From Microcaldota archaeon (GTDB lineage Archaea; Micrarchaeota; Micrarchaeia; Micrarchaeales; CABMGC01): DNA of 64,000 nt. Both the position numbers and the translations under genes were made by a program. Below are positions 24,810 through 32,938 of this stretch, piece by piece. Numbering within the stretch: position 1 is the first letter of the stretch; each line of letters begins with the position of its first letter. The stretch spans positions 161,584 through 225,583 of the forward strand of contig JAJYVH010000001.1 in the NCBI GenBank assembly GCA_021792095.1, given 5' to 3'. The notes beneath the pieces are model-generated. The model searched no databases and was not told where the DNA came from. It saw nothing but the letters and a program-made list of their open reading frames with translations.

Positions 24810-26282
24810 CTAATCCACCAGCCCCTTAACCTCCTTCAGCTTGCCCTCGACCTGATTCTCCTCTGCGCCCACGCTTATCTTGGCCATCAGCGCCAGGTAC
24901 TTGGTCAGGCCCACGTCGAGCCCCTCGGGCGTCTCTATCACGCATATCTTGCCCCACTGCGTGCCGTGGACGTCCCTGGCGTTGAAGTGCGGGTGCCTCT
25001 TCGCGAGCGGAGACTTGACTCGCCTCAGGTTCGCCACTGCGCTCGTCAGGTTTGTCCTGTCCAGGACCTGCGATATGCCTGTCTGCCCGGCCACCCACGT
25101 TCCGGTGCCCATTGCATACAGTATCTTCTCTGTCATCGTCTCGGGGCTTATTATCGTGGGTATGCTGAGCTTCCTGCCCCTGGCGCTAGCGCGCTCTATC
25201 TGGTACTTGACGTCCTTGACGAAGAACTTGAAAGCGTAAGCGAAGAGCTCCTCCATCAGCTGGCCTGCGAACTTGACACGCTTGTTGGCGTAATGGTCCT
25301 TGTCGTCAACGCTGGCGAGGTTGTTGGCGGTCATGCTGACCCTGCGAGCCATCTGGATCAGGTACCTGCCCTTGTCCTTCCTGGAATCCGGCTTCATGCC
25401 TATATGCGGCAGCAGGTAGGTGTCGAGCTGCGTCTCCGCCTTCTTGGTCTGGTACTCCTTGGCCTGGCCCGGCGCCGAGAACTTGCCCAGCTCGAGCAGC
25501 GCCTCGCTCGGGCCCATATCCTTGGCCTCGCTCAGCTCTATGTTGAGCAGCATGTCGTTCTTGTAGACGAGCAGGTCGCTGGCGGCCTCTATGGCCTCGT
25601 TGACCGATATGCCCAGCGCCCTAAGCAGGAGCACGAAGCCCACAGGCTTGTGCAGCGTCGGGAACTCCACGTTCAGCACCCCGTTCTGGTTCCTGACCAC
25701 CGATGTCGGCGCCCTGAAGCCTGGCGCGGTGGAGAACACCTTGCCCACCACCTCGGCGTCGCTGCGCTCCTTGCTGACTATGACCCTGTTGGGCGCTATG
25801 TCCTCAAGGCCTATGAGCACGCGCTCTGTGCCCTTGATTATGAAGTAGCCGCCCGGGTCGTCGGGATCCTCGCCGTTCTCCACGAGCTGGTTCCTTGTCA
25901 TCGTCCTGAAGTGGCAGAGGTTGCTGCGCACCAGCACCGGCAGCTCCCCTATGAACACCTCGCCGTACGACGCCTCCTTCTCTATGCCCCTTATCACCGG
26001 CACGAACTCCAGGAACATAGGGGCAGAGTAGGTGAGGTTCCTCAACCTTGCCTCGTTCGGCAGTATGTAGCGCCTCGAGCTGTCTGCCTCTATAACAGAG
26101 GGCTTGTCCAGCCTTATCTTCCCGAGCTTCAGCGCGAAGCCCTCGACGCTCGGCTCTATGAGCCCCTGCTGGTCTATTATCTTCTGCAGGTCGTTAGCCA
26201 CGAACCTGTTGTAGCTCTCCACCTGGTGCTGCACCAGCGAATTGGACGCAAGGAACGACTCTAGCAAAACATTCTTGGACAT
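24810..26282 (-). CDS. rpoB2: RNA polymerase subunit B'' (N-terminal half of the second largest subunit)
   Basis: About 490 residues covering the protrusion and lobe domains. Recognisable parts are LVQHQVESYNRFV near the N-terminus and PVLVRSNLCHF, followed by GGYFIIKGTERVLIGLEDIAPN. Near the end come RVSMTANNLASVDDKDHYANKR and the HPHFNARDVHGTQWGKICVIETPEGLDVGL segment, split here as ARDVHGTQWGKIC and ETPEGLDVGL. I choose ATG 26282; the frame also offers a TTG nine bases upstream, directly after the rpoH stop. The gene ends in TAG immediately before the rpoB1 ATG. Confidence 0.96.
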   Translation of the reverse strand: MSKNVLLESFLASNSLVQHQVESYNRFVANDLQKIIDQQGLIEPSVEGFALKLGKIRLDKPSVIEADSSRRYILPNEARLRNLTYSAPMFLEFVPVIRGIEKEASYGEVFIGELPVLVRSNLCHFRTMTRNQLVENGEDPDDPGGYFIIKGTERVLIGLEDIAPNRVIVSKERSDAEVVGKVFSTAPGFRAPTSVVRNQNGVLNVEFPTLHKPVGFVLLLRALGISVNEAIEAASDLLVYKNDMLLNIELSEAKDMGPSEALLELGKFSAPGQAKEYQTKKAETQLDTYLLPHIGMKPDSRKDKGRYLIQMARRVSMTANNLASVDDKDHYANKRVKFAGQLMEELFAYAFKFFVKDVKYQIERASARGRKLSIPTIISPETMTEKILYAMGTGTWVAGQTGISQVLDRTNLTSAVANLRRVKSPLAKRHPHFNARDVHGTQWGKICVIETPEGLDVGLTKYLALMAKISVGAEENQVEGKLKEVKGLVD

Positions 26283-26291
26283 AAGCACCAA

Positions 26292-26528
26292 CTATTCCTC
26301 CACGACCTGCCTGTAGTACTTGTACTTCTTCCCGAAATCGTTCCTGTCCATCTCCAGTATGTCGCCAGGCTTGGCGCCCAGCGCGACCGCCTGCGGGTCC
26401 GTGTTCAGCATCTTGGGCAGGTTGTTGGCCGCAAGGCCCAGCCTCTTCAGCAGGGCGCTGGCCTCGCTGGGGCTCAGTATCTTGTGTGGGGGCACGAGCT
26501 CATTCGCAGGCCTATTCAAAAACACCAC
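26292..26528 (-). CDS. rpoH: RNA polymerase subunit H (Rpb5 homologue)
   Basis: 78 residues corresponding to the C-terminal domain of eukaryotic Rpb5. ELVPPHKILSPSEASALLKRL and the LNTDPQAVALGAKPGDILEMDR...YYRQVVEE ending are characteristic. First gene of the RNA polymerase operon. Two GTG codons (26528 and 26525) are the possible starts. A minus-strand TATA-like CTTAAATG lies near 26577-26584, further upstream than usual for a leaderless transcript. Confidence 0.93.
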   Translation of the reverse strand: MVFLNRPANELVPPHKILSPSEASALLKRLGLAANNLPKMLNTDPQAVALGAKPGDILEMDRNDFGKKYKYYRQVVEE

Positions 26529-26584
26529 TTAACCTGAAAAAAGATTGGGCTAGCTAGACGCAAGGAGCACAGCATACATTTAAG

Positions 26585-26604
26585 TGTGAAACATTTATTA
26601 ATTA
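26585..26604 (+). promoter_or_regulatory. Promoter of the kae1-bud32 unit
   Basis: AACATTTATTAATTAG is the only clear TATA-like stretch upstream of kae1, about 50-60 bases before the proposed ATG at 26653. A short untranslated leader with GAGGGGC, a possible ribosome binding site, just before the start is consistent with that distance. Confidence 0.4.
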
Positions 26605-26652
26605 GTAGCCGCGGGCTGAACTTCCACTAAAAAGGGCCGTTTGAGGGGCAGC

Positions 26653-27627
26653 ATGCTTGTGCTTGGCATAGAAAGCAGCGCGCACACGTTCGGCGCAGGC
26701 GTAGTGGAGCGCGGCATGGTTCTGGCCAACGAGAAGCGCATGTACAGGATAGGCACCAAGGGCATGATACCGGCGAGGGTGGCCGAGCTGCACGCTAAGA
26801 ATGCGGCTCCGGTGATAAAGGCGGCGCTCGACAGGGCGGGCATAGCCGCAGAGGACATCGGGGGCGTGGGCTACACCAGGGGTCCCGGCATGGGGCCGTG
26901 CCTGCAGGTAGGCATGCTCGCTGCGAAGACGCTGGCTGACAGGCTCCGCGTCCCCATAGTGCCCGTCAACCACGCCGTGGCTCATGTGGAGATAGCCAAG
27001 AAGGAGGCGGGGCTGAAGAATCCCATAGCGCTCTACGTCAGCGGCGGTAACTCGCAGATACTCAGGCTCGAGGAGAAGCCGAGCAGGCACTACACCGTGC
27101 TCGGCGAGACCTTCGACATAGGCGTGGGCAACATGCTCGACGCGTTCGCCAGGGGCATAGGGCTCAACCCGGCATGGGGCTCCACCGTGGCGATGGAGGC
27201 GAGGGGAGGCAGGTACATCGCAATGCCCTACACTGTCAAGGGGATGGACTTCTCCTTCACTGGCCTGCTCACCCACGCCTCCGGCTTGGCCAAGGACAGG
27301 AGCAGGAAGGACCTGTGCTACTCGATACAGGAAACTGCCTTTGCCATGCTCTGCGAGGCCACGGAGCGCGCCCTGCTTATGACGAACAGCAGCGAGCTGT
27401 GCGTATGCGGCGGGGTGGCGCAGAGCGAGAGGCTTAAGGAGATGCTAGCTGGCATGTGCAAGGAGCACAGGATAAGGTTCGGCTACGCAGGCAACGAGTA
27501 CAACGCAGACAACGGCGCGATGATAGCCTACGCAGCGGAGAGGCTGATCGAGAAAGGGGTACACGCAAGGTTACGGGACTGCGACGTAAAGCAGCGCTAC
27601 AGGATAGAGGAGGCTACGGTGCCATAG
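26653..27627 (+). CDS. kae1: Kae1/TsaD, catalytic subunit of KEOPS (tRNA t6A synthesis)
   Basis: Transfers threonylcarbamoyl to A37 of ANN-decoding tRNAs. Starts MLVLGIESSAHT, the ASKHA phosphate motif. Metal-binding His pair in VNHAVAHVEIAK; glycine motifs GVGYTRGPGMGPCL and YVSGGNSQI; ETFDIGVGNMLDAFAR; then CVCGGVAQSERL and EYNADNGAMIAY. About 324 residues, full length. The frame opens with a TTG at 26641, but the ATG at 26653 has GAGGGGC upstream and fits the family. Bud32 starts 8 bases after the TAG stop; in many euryarchaea the two are one fused gene, here they are separate. Confidence 0.95.
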   Translation: MLVLGIESSAHTFGAGVVERGMVLANEKRMYRIGTKGMIPARVAELHAKNAAPVIKAALDRAGIAAEDIGGVGYTRGPGMGPCLQVGMLAAKTLADRLRVPIVPVNHAVAHVEIAKKEAGLKNPIALYVSGGNSQILRLEEKPSRHYTVLGETFDIGVGNMLDAFARGIGLNPAWGSTVAMEARGGRYIAMPYTVKGMDFSFTGLLTHASGLAKDRSRKDLCYSIQETAFAMLCEATERALLMTNSSELCVCGGVAQSERLKEMLAGMCKEHRIRFGYAGNEYNADNGAMIAYAAERLIEKGVHARLRDCDVKQRYRIEEATVP

Positions 27628-27635
27628 GTGTCTGG

Positions 27636-28229
27636 ATGCGCACAAGAAAAACAGGAGAGGGCGCCGAGGCGCAGATCTTCGAGACCGGCATGTTCGGCAC
27701 GCGAGTGATAGCCAAGATAAGGCAGCCCAAGGCATACAGGATAGCTGCGCTCGACAGGGAACTCAGGAGGGGCAGGACCAGGAAGGAGGCGAGGGCCATG
27801 CTCAGGGCAAGGAACAGTGGCGTAAATGTGCCTGCCCTGCTGGCGCTCGGCGAGTACTCGATATACATGGAGAAGGTAGGGGGCAGGCTGCTGAAGGACA
27901 CGAAGCCAGGCACCCAAACCTACGCCAAAATCGGGGGCGAGCTCGCGAAGATGCACAGGGCAGACATAGCCCACGGGGACTTCACGCCGGCGAACATACT
28001 GCTCGATAACGGAAATGTTTGCGTCATAGACTTCGGGCTGGCCGAAATAACGAAGAGCGTGGAGGAGAAGGCGCTGGACCTGCTGCTCATGAAGCGCGCG
28101 GCGGGCAGGGAGGAGTTCGGCGCACTGCTCGGCTCTTACTCTAAAGAGTACGCAGGCTCTAAGCAAGTGCTTGACAGGCTTGCAGAAATAGAGAGGAGAG
28201 GCCGGTACCAGACAAGGACGCTGGCGTAA
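27636..28229 (+). CDS. bud32: Bud32 kinase/ATPase, KEOPS subunit
   Basis: Small atypical kinase of the RIO/piD261 type, which activates Kae1. 197 residues from ATG 27636; the frame is open upstream but overlaps kae1. Gly-loop region EGAEAQIFETGMFG, lysine in VIAKIRQPKAYR, catalytic loop IAHGDFTPANILL and the metal motif CVIDFGLAE are all present. The C-terminal basic tail (YQTRTLA after RRGR) resembles Bud32 tails that contact tRNA. Operon with kae1. Confidence 0.93.
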   Translation: MRTRKTGEGAEAQIFETGMFGTRVIAKIRQPKAYRIAALDRELRRGRTRKEARAMLRARNSGVNVPALLALGEYSIYMEKVGGRLLKDTKPGTQTYAKIGGELAKMHRADIAHGDFTPANILLDNGNVCVIDFGLAEITKSVEEKALDLLLMKRAAGREEFGALLGSYSKEYAGSKQVLDRLAEIERRGRYQTRTLA

Positions 28230-28287
28230 AGCAGCTTAGGCTAATTTAATAGATACCTATAAATAGCTATAGCGCGATATAATAGAC

Positions 28288-28521
28288 ATGGAGACTACTA
28301 CAATACAGATAAAGAGATCTCTGAAGAAGAAGCTTGACGAACTGAAGGCGCATCCTTCCGAGTCCATGAACTCTGTAATAGGTCGGCTGGCGGAACTTGC
28401 AACAGACTACGACCCCCTCTCGAAAGAGGAGATCAACGACATAGAGAAATCTCTTGATGATATAAAGAAGGGGAAGGTCTACTCTCTGGGTGAAGTGAAA
28501 AAGCACCTGGGGATCAAATGA
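28288..28521 (+). CDS. RelB-type antitoxin
   Basis: 77 residues. The N-terminal half is a short strand and two helices (TTTIQIKRSLKKKLDELKAHPSES, then MNSVIGRLAELA), as in ribbon-helix-helix DNA-binding antitoxins of archaea. The C-terminal half (KEEINDIEKSLDDIKKGK) would wrap the toxin. It overlaps the downstream toxin start by four bases (ATGA), the usual arrangement. A TATA-like TATAAATAG (28257-28265) upstream suggests a leaderless transcript under its own autoregulation. Confidence 0.82.
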   Translation: METTTIQIKRSLKKKLDELKAHPSESMNSVIGRLAELATDYDPLSKEEINDIEKSLDDIKKGKVYSLGEVKKHLGIK

Positions 28522-28775
28522 GCTATGACATAGAGTTCTCGGATACGGCAGACGCGGCACTTCGGGCCATGAACAAGCAGGCAGCCAAACGCATAATGAG
28601 CAAACTAGAAAGCATAAGGGATAACCCGTTCGCACATGTGAAGCGGCTCGTCGGCGTACCCCTTTTCAGCCTGAGAGTGGGCGATTACAGGGTCATAATG
28701 GACATCAAATCTAACCGGATGCTGATATTTGTGGAAAGAGTGGAACACAGAAGCAGAATATACGACGAGCTATGA
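28518..28775 (+). CDS. RelE/ParE-family toxin
   Basis: 85 residues. The fold pattern is a first strand (YDIEFSDTADAAL), helices (NKQAAKRIMSKLESIRDNP), then KRLVGVPLFSLRVGDYRVIMDI and RMLIFVERVEHRSRIYD, which is the RelE core. Basic residues Arg in SLRVGDYR and the HRSRIY end match the mRNA-cleaving site of archaeal RelE. Expected to cut mRNA on the ribosome unless bound by the antitoxin encoded just upstream. Confidence 0.88.
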   Translation: MSYDIEFSDTADAALRAMNKQAAKRIMSKLESIRDNPFAHVKRLVGVPLFSLRVGDYRVIMDIKSNRMLIFVERVEHRSRIYDEL

Positions 28776-28793
28776 TCCAAGGGTCCGGAACAG

Positions 28794-28898
28794 GTGCTGG
28801 GCAGCGTGAAAGAGAGGAGTTATGGCGGCCGCGGGAACAGGATTGATAGGACGATCAGGAACGCGCTTTATGAAAAGAACTTGGGAAGGCGCTCATAA
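28794..28898 (+). other. Possible tiny ORF or gene remnant downstream of the toxin
   Basis: A 34-codon frame starting at GTG encodes a very basic peptide (SYGGRGNRIDRTIRNALYEK in its middle). There is no clear promoter. It could be the remnant of a gene lost between the toxin-antitoxin pair and the orphan antitoxin, or chance. Confidence 0.2.
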
Positions 28899-28934
28899 GG
28901 ACAAGGCATTTGATAAGGAGATTGGTGGCAGACT

Positions 28935-29177
28935 ATGACAATGAACGACAAAGAATTTTCGCTCATGATTGACGGGCTAAGAAAGGATTGGCACGAGCTA
29001 GAGGAGAACCTCAAGAACGAGGTCTACGCTGCCGAGCTCAGGGCCAGCGGCAACAACAGAGTAAGCACGATCAAGCTCCACTACAAGACCAAAAAGGCGC
29101 TGGGAACTCTTGCCGCTTACCCCAACGAGAGCTACGAGAGCATCATAATACGCAGGCTCATCCAGGCAGATGCTTGA
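28935..29177 (+). CDS. Orphan VapB-like antitoxin
   Basis: 80 residues. The C-terminal part (STIKLHYKTKKALGTLAA, then YPNESYESIIIRRLI) has the pattern of archaeal VapB/ribbon-helix-helix antitoxins, in which the phrase YP.ESY..II.RL recurs. The N-terminal half is an acidic helix. No PIN or other toxin gene follows: the next gene is on the opposite strand. It may be a solitary regulator or the survivor of a degraded toxin-antitoxin pair. Confidence 0.7.
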   Translation: MTMNDKEFSLMIDGLRKDWHELEENLKNEVYAAELRASGNNRVSTIKLHYKTKKALGTLAAYPNESYESIIIRRLIQADA

Positions 29178-29241
29178 ATCTTTCCGCAGCGCCTGGATCT
29201 GCGCCATACCTGAGGTTTCGGTTTACTACCCAGCCGTCTCC

Positions 29242-29835
29242 CTAAGCATGCCTGCGAACAGGCTTGGCTGAGTCCGCCTCCCTTATCGCCGCCCCGGAAA
29301 GCTCTCCCCAGTTCTTTACAAATATTACGTTGTCGCTGAATCCCATTTTTGGAATCGCAAATTGATTCCACGGCTGCGGCAGGAATAGCACCTGCTTGCC
29401 TAGCACATCAAGTTTCTTTGCAACTTCTGGATCGTCGTCGGTGTATAGGGATGCGTCCAATGCGATCTTTTCGGCCTTGGATTCGAAATGCAGATATTTA
29501 TCGTGCACTATGCCGCTCTCATCAAGCCACTTCTGTATGCGCTCGTCAGATCCGGGGGAAGCAGTCACCACATAGATTTCGTAGTGTTCGTGTATCTTTT
29601 CCATATAAGCAGGTATGCCGTTATCTATCAAAGGTATGCTCATCTCTGACACCCACACCTTGCGCACTAGTTCGGCTATATGCTGCGGGTCGATTCTTGG
29701 CGCCATATACCGTACTGCCTCATCTACAGACATGTTGCCGTAACCCGGAATCTCGTCTTTCAGGAAAGGAACCGCAGCTCGGTACACATCTGCCAGAGTG
29801 CCTTCGATATCTACACTGAATACAAGTTTGCCCAT
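29242..29835 (-). CDS. HAD-superfamily hydrolase, 5'-nucleotidase-like
   Basis: 197 residues. Motif I FSVDIEGTLADV has the nucleophile Asp but Glu where most phosphatases have the acid/base Asp. Motif II is YVVTASPGS, motif III Lys in SKAEKIA, motif IV LYTDDDPE. The overall arrangement resembles the deoxyribonucleotidase-like branch with a small helical cap. The Asp-to-Glu change may lower phosphatase activity or mark another specificity. It has its own AT-rich upstream region and faces the orphan antitoxin convergently. Confidence 0.75.
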   Translation of the reverse strand: MGKLVFSVDIEGTLADVYRAAVPFLKDEIPGYGNMSVDEAVRYMAPRIDPQHIAELVRKVWVSEMSIPLIDNGIPAYMEKIHEHYEIYVVTASPGSDERIQKWLDESGIVHDKYLHFESKAEKIALDASLYTDDDPEVAKKLDVLGKQVLFLPQPWNQFAIPKMGFSDNVIFVKNWGELSGAAIREADSAKPVRRHA

Positions 29836-29874
29836 ATTCCCGACCTGTTGCCTAACAGAATCTCCGCGAGCCTG

Positions 29875-30339
29875 CTATTTAAGCATTCGTATGAACTGCC
29901 TGCTGAATTTCACCTTGAGGAGTTTTGCCGCAGTTTTGGCGTCCACCCATCTGTATGAAGCATGCTCATCCGTAAGCCTGAACCTGGCTCTCGGATTCCT
30001 GAGCCGGCACAGGTAGGTTATCAGTATCAAGGGCACCTCGATCCCATGCGACGTCCTTATCCGCGAAACTGAGGCATCGAAGATCCGCACTGTCTTCAGC
30101 TGCCCCTTCCCCACCCCAAGCTCCTCCATAACTTCCCTATGCAGTGCGTCGCTTACGCTCTCGCCCCATTCGACTTTGCCGCCAGGAAGATCCCAGAACG
30201 CCGCTTTCCTTCTTGTAGACGAAAGTTCGGATGGGCCTGAACTCAATACAAGAACTTTCCCATTCTTCACAATAAGCGCTTTTATCCCGACAAAGAACAG
30301 CCACCTCCTCTGTTCGTAAAATTTGCTTGAATCCGACAC
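29875..30339 (-). CDS. Nudix hydrolase
   Basis: 154 residues. A complete Nudix box is present: GGKVEWGESVSDALHREVMEELG, seen as GGKVEWGES and REVMEELG with the metal-binding Glu residues. It is preceded by KVLVLSSGP and WDLPGG. Cleaves nucleoside diphosphates linked to another group; substrate not deducible (sanitising mutagenic NTPs, NADH and ADP-ribose are options). It lies between the HAD gene and the DUF429 gene, all on the minus strand. Confidence 0.88.
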   Translation of the reverse strand: MSDSSKFYEQRRWLFFVGIKALIVKNGKVLVLSSGPSELSSTRRKAAFWDLPGGKVEWGESVSDALHREVMEELGVGKGQLKTVRIFDASVSRIRTSHGIEVPLILITYLCRLRNPRARFRLTDEHASYRWVDAKTAAKLLKVKFSRQFIRMLK

Positions 30340-30348
30340 GGAACCACT

Positions 30349-30960
30349 TCAAGTGCTCCGCAGGGATTTATTTACCTTCGGAAGTATCATGTAGCCCTCG
30401 GACGCGTCGCCCAGCGCTGTGTAATCGTTCTGCAGGTACTTCAGGCCCACTATGGCGCACGTTATGCCGTCGAGCTCGTCGTGGGTGATCGCCATCTTCC
30501 TGATGTCGCCCTTCACGCCGTAACCAATCAGCGCCCTCCTCAGCTTCTCGAGACCCTCCTGCTTCCTGGGCATGCCGAGCACGTCCTGCGCGCTGCCGGG
30601 GAAGCTCTCTATGACTTCAAGCCCCTTCCTCTCCAGCACCTTCTTCAGGGCCATGCCCCTCGCTGTAAGCATGCGCATGGGGCCAAGGGTTATCGGGAAG
30701 AAGCGTATGTGCATCTTCAGCAGCGCCCTGTCGCAGGCCCTCAAGTGGGGCGGTCCGCGCTGCTCCAGGCTCCTGCGGCCCTTGGGCAGGCAGAGGGGCG
30801 CATCTATGCTCACAACATCCGGCCTTGCATCCAGCGTAGCCTTCAGTATGTCGCTAGTGGCATGGAGCGGCACGGTCCTGCAGCTCATGTCCTCCTCCAT
30901 GAAGCAGAAGCCCGTGGTGCGTTTCTCGCTGCCCGCAAGATCCAGGCCCACTACGCGCAA
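30349..30960 (-). CDS. DUF429-type predicted RNase H-fold nuclease
   Basis: 203 residues. N-terminal strand MRVVGLDLAGSEKRTTG carries the first Asp, SIDAPLCLPKG the second, and a C-terminal ITHDELDGITCAIVGL the last Asp. This layout of acidic residues is that of DUF429 proteins, predicted from fold to be RNase H-like nucleases. Biological role unknown. It starts ten bases after the stop of the tiny L41e gene and is probably co-transcribed with it. Confidence 0.75.
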   Translation of the reverse strand: MRVVGLDLAGSEKRTTGFCFMEEDMSCRTVPLHATSDILKATLDARPDVVSIDAPLCLPKGRRSLEQRGPPHLRACDRALLKMHIRFFPITLGPMRMLTARGMALKKVLERKGLEVIESFPGSAQDVLGMPRKQEGLEKLRRALIGYGVKGDIRKMAITHDELDGITCAIVGLKYLQNDYTALGDASEGYMILPKVNKSLRST

Positions 30961-30970
30961 AGAAGCACCG

Positions 30971-31075
30971 CTAGAGCTCCCCTACCCTTCGCTTCTGCGC
31001 GCGCTTGAGTCTCTTCCTGCGCTTCTTCACCCACTTCCAGCGCATGCGCCCTTTCTTCTTCCATTTGCGCGGTAT
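30971..31075 (-). CDS. rpl41e: Ribosomal protein L41e (eL41), start codon unclear
   Basis: Extremely basic peptide, recognisable as the smallest ribosomal protein, which bridges the two subunits. The frame from 31075 reads [20 protein letters not shown] and continues [14 protein letters not shown]. From memory of the family, archaeal L41e proteins share [14 protein letters not shown]. The only ATG in frame, at 31045, would give 24 residues and lose PRKWKKKGR. Between the upstream TAG and that ATG there is no ATG, GTG or TTG, so either the short form is made or initiation uses a rare codon such as the ATA at 31075. A TATA-like box TTTTATATTATA lies at about 31121-31132. DUF429 gene follows. 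Confidence 0.8.
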   Translation of the reverse strand: MPRKWKKKGRMRWKWVKKRRKRLKRAQKRRVGEL

Positions 31076-31118
31076 GCTTCCCAGGTCAGCACCGATTTTA
31101 AGCAGCTTATTTATTACT

Positions 31119-31134
31119 GCCTATAATATAAAAG
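31119..31134. promoter_or_regulatory. Shared divergent TATA box for L41e and the surface protein
   Basis: CTATAATATAAAAGG reads as a TATA box on both strands. On the plus strand it is about 25-30 bases before the GTG at 31155, giving a leaderless transcript of the secreted protein. On the minus strand transcription would begin near 31095, just upstream of the L41e coding frame. Confidence 0.5.
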
Positions 31135-31154
31135 GTTAGTTTGAGGGTGTCGCG

Positions 31155-31937
31155 GTGCACAAGGGCATACTGGTATACCTGGCGATCTTCGTCATACTCG
31201 CAATAATCGCATTCTCGTTCTACCAGTCCTACTCGGCCCCTAAGACAACCACTACCTCGCTCGCCACTGCTTCGAGCACCGCCACCACAACGGTGACGCA
31301 GTCCGGCACAGTGACAGTATTGCCGCTGAACCTCAGCACGACCACAGTAAGGTACAGCAGCTGCATAAGCACCAACGCGACAGAGCCGATACCGAACGGC
31401 AACTTCTCCACCGGCGCCTTCGCTCCCTGGAACGCGACCGGCACGGGCTTCAGCACGGCGCCGTTCAACCTCACTTACGCCAACGCCAACTACGAGTACT
31501 ACAGCGCCAATTGGAGCGGCTACAACGGCATGTTCGCGGCAACCACTTACACCAAAGGCCTCTCGGTGGCGCCGGGAAACCTGACATCCGGTACCTTCAC
31601 TGTCACGGAGCCGTACCTCAACTTCAAGATAATATCTTCGCAGAGCTCGCTGCTCTACGTGCAGGTGCTGAGCGGCGGCGCACCCACGATAACGACGCAC
31701 TACAACACGTACGTATCGCCAGCAGGGATAGCAAACCCGGCGAGCACGTTCGTCAACGCGAGCATACCGGTAGCCAGCCTGCTCTGCAGGAAAGTGAGCA
31801 TAAAGGTGGTTGCTGGCATAACGGGCAGCAGCGCGAGCGGCAAGAACTACATAGCAGTAACCGGCTTCTACATGGGCAGCGAGCCGGCGCGGGGCGCTAC
31901 GCAGCCGGTCAACCAGACTATAAACGCAAGCGCGTAG
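31155..31937 (+). CDS. Membrane-anchored extracellular protein
   Basis: 260 residues. An N-terminal hydrophobic helix (ILVYLAIFVILAIIAFSFY) acts as signal anchor, followed by a Thr/Ser-rich stalk and an extracellular domain with many N-glycosylation sequons (NFS, NAT, NLT, NWS, NAS). The segment IPNGNFSTGAFAPWNATG resembles the opening strand of carbohydrate-binding galactose-binding-like domains. Two Cys could form a disulphide. Function unknown; probably part of the cell surface. It precedes the DUF4932-like protease gene by 11 bases on the same strand. Confidence 0.7.
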   Translation: MHKGILVYLAIFVILAIIAFSFYQSYSAPKTTTTSLATASSTATTTVTQSGTVTVLPLNLSTTTVRYSSCISTNATEPIPNGNFSTGAFAPWNATGTGFSTAPFNLTYANANYEYYSANWSGYNGMFAATTYTKGLSVAPGNLTSGTFTVTEPYLNFKIISSQSSLLYVQVLSGGAPTITTHYNTYVSPAGIANPASTFVNASIPVASLLCRKVSIKVVAGITGSSASGKNYIAVTGFYMGSEPARGATQPVNQTINASA

Positions 31938-31948
31938 GCGGTGTGTGA

Positions 31949-32914
31949 ATGGAGCTAACAGTCGACCCCAGGATGGAGCTCCTGACGGCTCTTGAGTTCC
32001 TGAGCGGCTTCGCCAATCCGGGCTTCGTGTCGCTCACCAAGCTCGAGCCGGATTACAAGAAGGAATTCGTAGACCACTTCTCTCCCTACAAGAACGGCCG
32101 CGCAATCAGGCGCTACGTAAGCATGTGCCACGGGAGCTTCCCCCTCAACGTATCTGGAGCCGTGATGTTCAACCTGTCCAGGCCGCCTGAGCTCAGGATA
32201 ATGCGCCCTTTCGCCAGAGACAGGAGATTCTTTGAAGAGTTCGCCGGGGTGGCCAAGGAGTTCTCGGACGAGACTGGCTTCGCCGCGTTCTTCAAGGCAC
32301 ACGAAGAGATGTTCGGCAGGGTAGAGGAAACGGCGAGGGAGGCGATAAGGACCAGGGACGTGGTCCCTCCGCTGGAGGATTACTACGGCATGAAGCTGGA
32401 CAGCTACAGCGTACTGCTCGCCCCTCTCTTCAGGGAAGGCGGGAATGGGTTCAGGATTATGGGCGCCGGAGGCGGTTACGACGGTTTCGCGATCATAGGC
32501 CCGACAGAGGTGAGGGGTTCGCTGCCTTATTTTGGCAGGCAGCAGGTGCGCACCCTTTGGCACGAGTTCAGCCACCACATAGTAGAGCCCCTAAAGGAAA
32601 GGATGAGGGGCCGGCTTAGGCCCAGATTCTCGAAGTTCGGCTTTGCCGTCAGGGGCTACGCAGGGTGGGAGAACATGGTCGACGAATACGTGATACGCGC
32701 GGTATGCAACAGGATAGACGCACGCATCAACGGCGAAGGCAGGGTGCTCGATTGGATGAAGGGCGAGGAGAGGGGCGGCTTCACGTGCATGACTGACCTT
32801 TACCGCAGCCTGGAAGCGTACGAATCCGATAGGAAGAAGTACCCGAAGTTCGCCGACTTCTACCCCGAACTGGTGAAAGAGTTGGAGGGGCTCCTGGGCA
32901 AACAGCAAAAATAA
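31949..32914 (+). CDS. DUF4932-like putative zinc metalloprotease
   Basis: 321 residues. The zinc motif HEFSHHIVEP (His205, Glu206, His209) is followed by an acidic helix ENMVDEYVIRAV (Glu241 to Glu246), which supplies a plausible third ligand, as in gluzincins. The N-terminal part (residues 1-190) is helical, with PLNVSGAVMFNLSRPP and other strands ahead of the active site. This is the layout I remember for DUF4932 proteins. No signal peptide is seen, so it is probably cytoplasmic. It directly follows the surface-protein gene, so a joint role in surface remodelling is possible but unproven. Confidence 0.7.
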   Translation: MELTVDPRMELLTALEFLSGFANPGFVSLTKLEPDYKKEFVDHFSPYKNGRAIRRYVSMCHGSFPLNVSGAVMFNLSRPPELRIMRPFARDRRFFEEFAGVAKEFSDETGFAAFFKAHEEMFGRVEETAREAIRTRDVVPPLEDYYGMKLDSYSVLLAPLFREGGNGFRIMGAGGGYDGFAIIGPTEVRGSLPYFGRQQVRTLWHEFSHHIVEPLKERMRGRLRPRFSKFGFAVRGYAGWENMVDEYVIRAVCNRIDARINGEGRVLDWMKGEERGGFTCMTDLYRSLEAYESDRKKYPKFADFYPELVKELEGLLGKQQK

Positions 32915-32938
32915 TAACGGCTGCTGCATATTACTGCC

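Noticed and set aside
24966-26264. Plus-strand open frame of 432 codons over rpoB2
   Set aside because: Antisense shadow of rpoB2; no start context and no recognisable motif.
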